Source: Archilochus colubris
Taxonomy: Eukaryota > Chordata > Aves > Apodiformes > Trochilidae
DNA length: 64,000 nt
Reading direction: 5' to 3'
NCBI GenBank assembly: GCA_023079485.1
Contig: CM041115.1
Location: 26,165,505-26,229,504, forward strand
The notes beneath the pieces were generated by a model. That model searched no databases and was not told the DNA's origin. It saw only the letters and a list, made by a program, of their open reading frames with translations. How positions within the stretch are numbered: the stretch's first letter is position 1; every line of letters begins with the position of its first letter. This document shows positions 26,301 through 38,300 of the stretch, in pieces. The position numbers were made by a program, and so were the translations under genes.

Positions 26301-29300
26301 TGCTGAGTTGGAAGGAACACATGAGTATCATTGAGTCCAACTCCTGTCCCAGTGTAGGACACCCCCAGAATCATACCATGTGCCTGAGAGCATAATCCAA
26401 ATGCTTCTGGAACTCGGGCAGGCTTGGTGCTGTGACCACTTCTCTGGAGAGCTTGTTCCAATGCTTGATTGCCCTCTAGATGAAAAGCCTTTTCCTGACC
26501 TCTATCTTAAACCTCCCGAATGAGCTTCCTACCATTTCCCCAAGATCTGTCTTTGGTCACAGGAGTGAAGAAATCAGCAGTGGCCCCACCTCTTCCCCTG
26601 ATGAGGAAGCCATAGACCGCAATGAGGTCACCCCTCAGCCTCCTTATCTCCAAGATGAACAATCCAAGTGACCTCAGCTGCTGCTCCTAAGTCATCCCTT
26701 TCAGACCCTTCACCATCCTTGTGGCTCTCCTTTGGATGCTCTCCAATAGCTTAATGTCTTTTCTATACTGCACACAGCACTCAGGTTGAGGCTGTACCAG
26801 TGCAGAGCAGAATGGGACCATCACCTTCCTTGACCAGCTGGCAGTGTTGTGCTTGATGCACCCCAGGACACAGTTGGCCTTCCTGGCTGCCAGGGCACAC
26901 TGCTGGCTCATACTCAGTTTGCCATCAAACTGGACCCCCAGGTCATCTGCTGTGCTTCTCTTCAGCCACTTGTTCCCCAATCTGTACTTACTACCAGGTT
27001 GCCCCCTCCCAGGTGGAGGATCTGGCACTTGCCCTTGTTAAACTTCACATGGTTGGTGATGGTCTCTAACCTGTTGAGGTCTCTCTGCCCTTGAGGGAGT
27101 CAAGAGCTCCTCCCAGTTTTGTATTATCAACAAACCTGCTTAAAATTCCTTTGATTCCTGCTTCCAAGTCATTGATTAAGATGTTGAAGGGGACTGGGCC
27201 AAGGATGGAACCCTGTGAGACCCCCACTGGTGACCAGCTGCCAGACAGATGTTAGCCCATTCACTGTCACTCTGTGGTTGATCTGTGAGCCAGTTGCTCA
27301 CAGTGTAATTGCCCAGTTGTAAGAGACAGTATCAAAAGCCTTGTTAAGGTCCAGAAATATTACAGCCACTGGCTTCCCTTGATCAGCTCGGTGTGTTATC
27401 TCGTCATAATAGGAAATTAAGTTTGACAAGCAGGACTTTCCCCTCATTAGGCCATGCTGGCTGTGACTGATGACTGAGTTGTCTTCTAGGTGTTTTTCAA
27501 TGCTTCCCAGAATAATCTTTTCCATAATTTTACCAGCCACTGAAGTTAGACTGACTGGCCTGTAGTTTCTATGGTCCTCCTTCTTGAATATTGGAACAAC
27601 ATTAAGCAGCTTCCAGTCAACTGGGATCTCTCTAGATTTCCAGGATCTCCCAAAAATAATATACAAAGGCCTGACAACATCAGATAGCTCTTTGAGAATT
27701 TTCAGGCCTCATGGACTTTTAAGAATCTAACTGTAGCACCATATCCAGTATACGCTCAAGGTCAGCTCAGAGTTGATCTTTGTTGCAGTCATGGTCATCC
27801 AGTTATGGGCACTGAGGGATCCCTTGATCCATCGTCAGTGCTGAAGACAGAGACAAAGAATGCATTAAATATCTCTGCCTTGTCTATATCCCTGTTGGTG
27901 AGGTGACTGTCCTTATCCTGTAAATGACTGATGTTGTTTCTACACTGGCTTTTTGCCATTAATGTATTTTAAAAAGCTCTTTTTATTGCCCCCAGCGGTT
28001 CTGGACAGGCTCAGCTCCAGTTGAGCTTTGGCCACTCAAGATTTTTGTCCTAGAGTAGTTAGCACCATCTCTATATTCTCCCCACATCACCTGATCTAAC
28101 TTCCACTGGGCATACACCTTCCATTTTTGTCTGATTAACAGCAATAGATCCCTGTTCAGCCAAGACAGTCTTCTGCTGTATCTACTTGACTTCTGACATT
28201 ATATATTACTCATAGACTCATCACAGAATCATAGAATGTTAGGGGTTGGAAAGGACCTCTTAAGAGACCCAGTCCAACTTCCGCTGCCAAAGCAGGATAA
28301 CCTAGGGCAGGCCACAGAGGAATGCATAAAGGTGTGTTTTGAAAGTCTCCAGAGAAGTAGACTCCACAACATCTCTGGGTACCCTGTTCCAGTGCTCTGT
28401 CACCCATGGAGTAAAGAAGTTTCTCCTCAGGTTGAGGTGGAACTTCTTATTTTCTAGATTAAATCCATTATTCCTTGCCCTACTACTGGGCACCAATGAA
28501 AAGAGATTGGCCTCTTCCTCTTGACACCCACCTCTCAGATCTTTATAAACATTAATTAGAACCCCTCTTAGCTGCCTTTTCTCAAGGCTAGAGAGCTCCA
28601 GTTCTCTCAGTCATTCTTCACAGGAGAGATGTTCAAGTTCCCTAATCATCCTCATAGTTCTCCATTGGACTCTCTCCAGTAGATCCCTGTCTCTCCTGAT
28701 CTGGGGAGCCCAAAACTGGATACAGTATTCCAGGTGTGGTCTTACCAGGGCAGAGTAGAAGATGAGGAGAAACTCCCTAGATCTGCTGGACACACTTTTC
28801 CTGATACACCCCAGGATACCATTGCCCTCTTGGCAAAACGGGCACATTGTTGACCCATGGAAAGTTTACTGTCCACTAAGGACTCCGAGGTCTTTCTGCA
28901 TGGACCTGCCTTCCAGCTGGATGTCCCCTGATCTGTACTGGTTCCTGGTGTTACTCCTCCCCAGACGCAGGACTCTACACTTGTTCTTACTGAATTTCAT
29001 GAGGTTCAGTCGCGTTTGTCCAGCTCTCTAGCCTGCCCAGATCTCACTGGATAGCAGCAGAGCCTTCTGGTGTATCAATAATACTTGGGCTCATTCAAAG
29101 AATCCTCCTCCCAGCACTTATGAACAAGTGTTTTTACTGAACAGAAAAACTTCTCTCAACTTCTCTATTCCATCATCTCTGTTTATGAAACACTTACTTA
29201 GACAAAACAGCTTGTGACATGAAATACGACACAAATACTGCTATTTTGCTAGAGATTACAGCCAGAAGTGTCATTTAGCATCCATTCATTTTGGGTGTTC

Positions 29301-32300
29301 ACCTGTAAAAATCTCAAACAGTGATTATACAATTGGCACTTGTTACTTGGCACTACATTTCACATCTTACATTCAAGCCACATTTCCAGTCAGTTTCAGT
29401 AGGAGCTGTGTACATTCAAGGACTAAGTTGTTTGTTTTGTCCATCCTCACAGACAAGGAAAACAAATGAGGAAATTAGATTTGCAAACGTACCCTACTAC
29501 GTAGAATCATTCAGCATGTATGATGAGAGTCCAGAGTAAAACACACTTTAATGACAGAGCAACAAAATTTCTTAGACCATGGAATCACACTCTTTATGTC
29601 ACTTTCTATTTCACTTGCTATACACATTCTAATTTCTAAAGCAATGCAATAGAATCCAGTGAGGTGTTTGTCTATGAAACCTATCTCATCATCAGGAGAG
29701 TAATTCTGTGATTGCAGACTTGAAGTTTATAAAAGCCAACTTCCAAATGCTGGACCCAAGATGCAATTTTATTTTAAATGTAGAAGGTTTAATGAAATTT
29801 CAGTTAAAACACTGCTGCAAAAAAGGGACTGTAGATGAGTTTAGCTGGGACTTTCAGTAAGACAGATATTAAGGTCATTCGTATTGAAATTCACTGTTTG
29901 AGCTCCCAGAGCAATTTGTGCACCTGGTAATAAATGAAATAAGGGAGGATATGAAGCAGAAGAAAAAGAGTATTGGCAGTACCACTGACCAATGCTGAGA
30001 GCAAAACAATCATAATACTGACTCTCACTTCAGATTCTATCATCAAAGGCAAAAATATACAAGCTACATTTTGGGTACTAATCTCTTTATTTCCTAAGTC
30101 AGACACAGGTCAAAACCATACTTTTTAAAGTGTCACAGTAAACATTAATACCAGAAATAAGATGAAAATTCTACCTCTTTTCTGTCCCTGGCATGTGTAA
30201 GTAATGTATCCATGTGTACATGTATGTCCTTATAAAACAAAAATTCAAATATAATTTTGGGATTTTATGTTGCAAGTGAATTTTCAGCTCAAGACAGCCC
30301 TGGTTTTTGTTATTGTTTTTTTTTTTAAATAATTTAAACATAATTTTATAGGGAGGAAAAATACTCCCCTTTCTGCTTTAAAAGAAAGTTTATAATGACA
30401 TTCAATGCATACAAAGTTAGGCATCAAATCATGACCCACAGGTCAACAAATTAAATATTGCAAATCTGATCAATCATCTGCTGTGTACTACTTCCTTGCT
30501 ACTGAGAAACTACTCTTTGCTATTGAACTTTGAGGTACAGAATAAGATGGTTTTCTCAATAGTAAAGGCTGCTTCACTGTTTTCTACCAAAACAAACCTC
30601 AGCTATACTATACTATGCCACAGACTACAGACAAGAAATGTTCTGAACGAAACAAAATGAAACACATCCAGGCCTTTATTCCTCATGGAAGGAAGACACA
30701 TCCAAGCACACATGATGAATGCTATGAACAGATAATATGCCTTTCAGTACTGCATCTACTGGATACAATTTAATCAAACTGCTATTGATGAACAAAATTA
30801 AATATTTTTATTTGCTAGGAACTTTGTGCTTCAGCAGGAATAGAGAATTCACCAATATGCTCAGATGTCTACACAAATTGCTTTTCGTCCAATAAGTAAC
30901 TCCCTATGAACACTTTATCTTCACCAAAAGTGACACTGCTGCTTCAGAAACAATCCAGTGAGGTCACTTTCATTAGGGCAAGTTGAGTTTAATTTAACAA
31001 CAAACACATTTAACTTTGTCTTCATGCCTAATGGATGGTTCACTTTGTGATTGTTACTACTTATTTCAATATATTTTCATTGTTCATTAATGGCTTCTGA
31101 TGAGTGAAGGTGATGAAACTGAAAATTTAACATAAAAGCAATGATAACTCCTGGAGGTACTAATATGAACCACTTGCATGCAGAATGAGGTACATCTTCT
31201 AAATCTGTGCCCAGGCAACCACGTAATATACACATTATTGGCAGGCAAATACTTTCACATGGCAGGCTTTTTTGTTTTCCCCTTTTAAGGCAAATTCTGA
31301 AATTTAATATTACTCACAACAAATCTGGGCCTCTCAGAATTTTAAGTATATGCAGGGCAACAAAACAATTTAACAACTACTTCAGTTTCAGTGAAGTAAC
31401 AGTAGCTACTTCAGTCACTTGAAACTAAGAAGGGTAAAATGAAGTTGATTAACAAAAAAAACCCTACACAAGATAATACACAAAATGGTAGAAAAATAAT
31501 TGAAGAACCATCTTCAAAACAAATCCGTCAGGATTTATTAAAGCAACAGCTCAGTGGCAATAGAACTTATGAAAGCCAAAGTTTTGCAGGATCTGTGTTT
31601 TGTAGACAACCTTATCCTATAGAGTATATCATGACAGACCATAAGGGGAAAAAAATTAAATTGTAACTTTAACCTCAGTGAAAGTATTTGATCCTGTGAG
31701 CCTTGGGGGTCCACTGCCCCTTCCCTTCAAACCCTAGGATTTTCCTGTTGTTAAGACCTAAAATTTGGTAGATACTGGTTAACTCACTGAAGCTACTTGA
31801 GGAGATGGACAAATTTGCAACCTAATTGTATAATACCACTTTGCCCCACGAAACCAGACTCCAATTTGCACACAAATTTATAGGCACAATTAAGCAGACC
31901 ACTTTCAGTTCCCGGTTTTCCCAGATGCTCATGTGCTTGTGGGACCCAAAACTGCTTTATAAGCAGCCAAACAACTTTGCCTCCTTGGCAAAAATTAAAA
32001 CCAAAGCTGACCTGAATTATTCTTTTTGTGCTTTTTTTTTTTTCCATATGCACACATAACTTAATGGAAGTTATAACTGCATCAGAGCAAAACATAAGCT
32101 ACAATTTTGTCTGTGATGGAATAATTTATCTTAGAAACTAACAGGTGAGAACATGAAGAATAATTCTCTCACAGAAACTGTTTTGGTATTTCACATCATG
32201 TACCAAACTAATTTCAAATGGACAAAACAAAGCAGTCTGTTTCCATAGAAACATATTAGGTAAGGAAATACACTAAATAGCCATCTCACCAAATGAGACT

Positions 32301-35300
32301 GCATTGCAGAAATGTGGCTTTGAAATACATTTCAAAGACAAATGAAAAAGATTTTAAGAACTGGACCTTCTTTGAAGATTTTGTTTCAAACATTGACAAC
32401 TTCAATAACACAGATAGCAAGATCTTCAACCAATTAGTGCACTTTTTAGCAACACTGAGGTGAAGCAGCTTGTCATCATGAATTCTGATATAAATTTGTA
32501 AGCAACCAGTTCATTCTTAGTAATAAGCTTTAAAAAAAAATTCTTTCTAAAATCATCCATATTGAATTTACTAATGTAAGTTTTAGACATGTAATTGTAA
32601 ATATTGTCTCTAGTAGTTTAAAGTACTTTAAATCCAGACAATCTTACACTTTAGAAGCTAGTTTTTATGTAATTGTAATTTAATTATTTGAGCCAAAATG
32701 GTGGTGTATATCTAACCCCTTTGTGACATAGTATCAAAAGCTCTAAACTCTGTCCTAATGTTTGCTCTCATTAAAGGCAAAAAGGAAACTGGTCTTTAAT
32801 TTCACTGGGCAATGAAAACAGCAGGAAACTGGAGCTGATGAGATGGTTTTCCTTAGTAGGAAGAAAATCCTTGTTACTAAGCCAGTATTTATCCAATGAC
32901 ATCTGATCCACAGCAACCTGCAAGTACAGCCTTATTTTAATATGTCTCTGAAACATAAAGAACATTCTACTTCTAGAAGCCTTATAACAGGAATGGACTT
33001 TTTCTGCAGTGAAAGACTGCACGCACTTTTGCGTGTGTTGTTAAGCACACATGCACACATACACAAGCGCAGTGAAAAAGGACCCGGTACTAAACCCCAG
33101 CTGCATGTACAACCAATATTGAAGCATAACAGTATTTTATTCCCTAGTACATACACAGTAATACAAACTGAGAAACTGGTGAACTAACAACAGCCATATA
33201 TAAAATAGCTAGGTGCCATATAGAAAATGGCTACATGTCATAGGATTGCTTCTTTGTGTCCATTCTTCAAAGTTGCACTAACAGATAAATTACAACCTTC
33301 TTTAGCAAATCAAACCGTGAAAAGAAAATCTATTGAGTTCAAAACACACTGAAATTATATCTACAAGGCTAGAGATCAGGGTAGAAGTTTTATTATTTCT
33401 TATATAGTATTCAGGCATATTAGCTGCATAGAACACTGCAAATTGCATCAATTTAAGATAAACAGATCAAAAACTTCATAATTCATTATCAGGATACAGT
33501 TTATTAGCATTTTACATTAGTGAGTCCCTTACTTGACACACAAATAAAAAGTACATACCCTGATCCAAAATCTCTTCCCCTTCATTTTTGGCCTGCTGCA
33601 GCAAAGAACTTTTATCAGTATCCTTGGTTTCTGGAAAATGGATTTAGGACATGAAGTTAACCCCGGTGTGCAAATGGAATTGCCTATCTTTCTATTGGGG
33701 AAAAAAAAAAGTCCTTCTGCAATCAACATTTGGTATTTTTGTCTATCTATAAGAGTTTTACCAAACAATGCAGAAATAAAACATGCAGAAATAAGAATTA
33801 ATTGTACTCTTATCAGTCAGATTACTTCTAATGCAACTTTTCCCCCACTGCTAGTGTTCAATATAAACATTTGGTTCCTTCCAAAATAAGGGAGTGGGAT
33901 CCAGAAACCTACAGAAATATTATCATTAAACACTGTAGGAAACAGACAGAAGATAAAGCAAATGTTAAGAAACTGTTAATACACTGTACTGATACCTGGC
34001 ATAGCAAAGAGGTCACTCTTTCTGATACACGGCTTATGTACCTATAAAATATGTTGGAAATTGAAAAAAAAAATAGGAAGAAGACTGTGGCAGACATCAC
34101 CAAAACTAACAGCAGAACCCTGTGATGGTCTAAAATTAGCTATTTGAATTTTATTCAGCGTTGCATTTTCTCTTTATGGAAATTTAGCTTATCAAAGCAC
34201 CACAAACGCATAAGAGACCATAAACAGACAAATAAAATTGATTGCAAGTTGCTTTTTTTTTTCACCTTCATGATGTCCATGTGCCATCTTTAGCATATCA
34301 GACGTGACTGGAACAGGAATATTTGCCTCCTGTGGTATAGTTCTGAACATCTCAGGATTTGCATTCTGTGTGCAGGTCATATACGAGACAGCATGCTTGG
34401 CTTCCATATAGTACATAACGTAAAAATTACACATTTCATCATTGGCTGTTCCCCTGGACAACACAAAAGATGTGACAGTTAGGAAAAAACGAGCTGAATA
34501 TAGCTGTTACTCAATTTGTCTTACTTACCTAAGAGAAAAATTTAAAATTGCAATTAAATGTTTTCAAGTTCCATAGTAAGATATTTAACAGCTTCACTGC
34601 AGTGAATAGCAAAAGCTTTTTTCCCTTTATACTACAGAATACCAGTTTACACAAAATCCATAGGTATCTCAAGAAATTTCCATAAGTCTGATTCTGATTT
34701 CACAGAAAACTGCATTATTTAAAATGATCTTCCTTCTCATTTCCCTGGTACACTTCTCATAGTCCCCAGTGTGTCATCAACTGTGAGCATGACGAACTGT
34801 GCTCTGTATTGTTCATGGTGTCACCATTCACATACTTCTCTGTCAATGTGAGGCACACCTAAGATAAAATTGTTCTAACATCTATGTTTCATTTCAGTAG
34901 TTATCTTCTATGTCCACTTTTCCCCTTCACATTCAAGTGAATCCTTTTTTTGTCTAGTCACACTAGTTCTAACACAGCAAAACCTTATTTCATTACATAA
35001 GACACCATACATTAAGACATCATAAATATCTCTTAAAAGAAGATATCACTGCCATCTGGACAACTACTTGATCACAAACTTCTGTGAGGAAAACAAGCAA
35101 GACAAATTATTAAAATCTAGCAAAATTCAGTTCTTTCAGAGATGTTGTTCTTGTACTTGAAACAGAAGAGGCACTTCTGAAACAAGAGGCTCTTCTGCAC
35201 TGCTGCATAATTCTGTCTTCAGTAAAAACAGATGGCACAAGAAAGATTTTTTTTTAAAAAACATTACTTTGTGAAGCAGACAATACAGGGCCTCTTTGCA

Positions 35301-38300
35301 ACTATGATCTGTACCTCCTTTTTTTTTCTCTGCCATGACTGTTGATATATTTATAGCAACAAACCTGACAGTGGAATAAGCTAGGAATTGAAAAAAAAAG
35401 TTCTCAAAATAAAAGATTTTTTACATCATGATTAGGTTTCATAATTGACCACTGAGTCCACAGTCATAAAAAGATATGAAAGTGGCCTATTAGCTGTCTG
35501 CAAGAGACGTCAGTGCTGACTTTTCCAACATCATCCAGCAGCATCCTGTTGCTTTTATTCACCATAGCAACAACAAATGACATAAGCCAGAGGGGATACA
35601 GAGCAAACATGGGAGAAGAGAGTGGTTTGAAAGGGAAACTGTATTGAAAGTTTCCATGTATTTTTCCATGTATTGAAAGTTTAGCATTCCTTGGAGATCA
35701 TAAAAACCAGACTCTTAACTTCACAAGCTCTGCTTAAACTTCTAGAAAACATTAAATTCACTGTTGGACTCCCAGTTTTTGTCAGTATAATGGCCTCCTC
35801 TTTAAAACTCCAGTAGAAAAAGAGACATAGAGCCCACACAAACTTGGGTTCACCTAACACGTGTTACTGTGTCTAAACATTTCCAAATTCATAATTTTAA
35901 CTACTAACAGTTAAAAAAATACTCTGTCAACAACAGTTTTAATAATTTAAAGAAAGCACAGCATTCTTCAATTAGATTTTGTACTCCCATGAAACCCTGT
36001 TTTGTGCAGGAGTTTAATGATCAGAAATGCTAATCTACAAATTAGAAATAAATCACATTTTTAAAATCCTGTTACCTATCTTGACACCACTGACACAGAT
36101 ACCTAGAACTGTATCCAGATTTTGGCATCTTAATATTACACAACAAAGCGTGACACAGAGGATTCAGCATTGGAAACCAAGATAATGCAACTAAAAGATC
36201 TTAAATAATGAGTGGGAATGTTTTGCTGCAGCCACATACACCTTCTCTTCAGTGTTTTAACACCTGTTAAACATACATGGAAATGGAAAGATACAAGTTG
36301 CATTATTTTTTATCTGTTCAGAATTTTAAACAATACACTACACTGCAATTGGAAAAACAAGTAGTCACTGTGACCAATGGCTTTACAAAAACATGATCTT
36401 TACACTGAACACTCCAGTTTTCCCCTTCCCACATACACTACTCACAGAAGCACACCCTGTGTCCTGTATCTGCTTGGCCTTGGCCAGAGGCAGGGACAGA
36501 ATTGGAGCCAGGGCATCTTCCAGCAGCTTCTCACGGGAGCCACCCCTGTGGTCCCCCTGATTCCAAAACCCTGATACACTAACCCAAAACACATACCATG
36601 CATCAGTTTTTATGTAGCAGGTCAAATATTTTCTTAAAATTCTTATGCATTGTTTCTCAAAATCCATAGGTAGAAATGATGTTATAGAAGAGTAAAGGTC
36701 TGTTTTTTTCTTTAATCTGTATTCCTACTGATTCCCCATTGAAAGCATATAGAAACATTGAAAGTACATTGACAGAGAAGACCTAAGATTGTTTCTCAAA
36801 CTCTAACGATTATTCATCCAACAGGAACTACTTTGAGGACATAAACACATCAGAGGCTTTTAAACTTCAAAAAACCAAAGGTCTACAGTTAATGATTTTG
36901 GATATATTTTTGTTAGTGTTCTCACTTTTGTAAAAAACTCTTCTCAATTCAGTTTTGCTTCAGCTGTGACTTATCATTATTATATGATACATACATCATA
37001 TATACTGTATCATATATCATATAATACTATAATCTGCCCACTGAAAGGTGAAAAATTTTTTCAATCCTTAACCCTTCTACTGAGATGCAAACTTAGGGTG
37101 CTCAGTGCACTAGAACACTCACCCCTTGGGGTGATGTAGCACACACACTTCCTAAATAGAGATTCCTGCAGCATATCTTCATATCTCTGTATATGCAGTA
37201 AATTATGGTTCAAAGAACTGGAGCAAGTTAAGAGAATATTAATACTGCTTCTTTTTTTTTACAGCTGCATTTGTCAACCTGATCTTACAGAACTCCGTCA
37301 TCTTTGGCTGAATTGCACCACTGACAAATACAATTCAAATTTTCCTATTTTTCATTACAAGTCATTGTAATTGTTTCATTGTTTTTAACAAAAGCCTCTA
37401 GAGGTAATGAACACAGTGTGGAATTAAATCTTTAGCAGACTATCCAGCAAAAAAGAGAATTCTGGGAGAACAAAGCAGTTTGTTAGGATTATCTTGGAAG
37501 AAGACATGAGACAAATATACTTCTATGCATAACATATTCCTTCAGAAAAAATTGTTAGGAAATGAAGAAAATTGGAGAAAATTTACCCTATATGTGTCTC
37601 TGTAGTTCTGCCTTCACCACTGAAAACACATCTAGCTGCTAGGATATCATCATAGCTAACATCTACAGGATGTCCTACTGGATAGAATGCCTGAAAAAAA
37701 ATATGATTCACAAAAAAAATTAGTGAAAGTGTCTTATGTTATTTAAGTCATTATACACATACATGAATGACAGTATCTGAAAAGTAGTTTCGGAACAGTT
37801 TTTGCATCATAATGTAATCATGATAATACTTGGCAGCATTCACTTTTGGTGGCATAACATGTGCCAGTGGAAACATCAGGATGAAAATCTCTGGGTGTAT
37901 GACTGCTAGTTCAGCTTCTCAGTTTTAACTAATGATTATTAGAATTTAAATTACAAAAACAACCAACCTGTGGCAGTTGTGGACTCTGTCTACCAATCAA
38001 TGTCCATTGACCGTTTCTCACTCTGTATCCACTCACTACTTTACCTGCAGTGTACGAATACATATATGAGCATGAGACATATTTCTAAAAAAAGTATGTT
38101 TTTCTGGTATTTGATATTCCTGTGTTGCAATTTAATTCTTACCTAGTCTGTGTGTATGAACTCTGTAGGCAAAAAGGTGCATCGGAAACCTTTTGTAGCG
38201 GCAGGCAATGTCTGCATTAACCACTGTTAAAATATGATGGCAATAAGCAAATTAAAACACATTATTCTTTAAACAGTGAAGTTGCATTACTGTACTTCAT

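Larger units (their letters stand above)
34454..37586 (-). other. PAM intron w10/w11
   Basis: 3.1 kb intron. Holds a short GC-richer, LTR-like block at 36395-36598 and an AT-rich inverted repeat at 36981-37016. The rest is plain AT-rich sequence. Confidence 0.55.

Noticed and set aside
26844..27094. Plus-strand open frames over the CR1 copy.
   Set aside because: They are antisense shadows of the CR1 ORF2 frame on the minus strand.
31690..31960. Possible ancient interspersed element with repeated CAAATTTG phrases.
   Set aside because: I cannot match it to a named family from memory and boundaries are not visible.
31207..32095. Open frames of 70-100 codons on both strands.
   Set aside because: Composition is that of surrounding AT-rich intron, frames overlap on opposite strands, and there is no recognisable domain.
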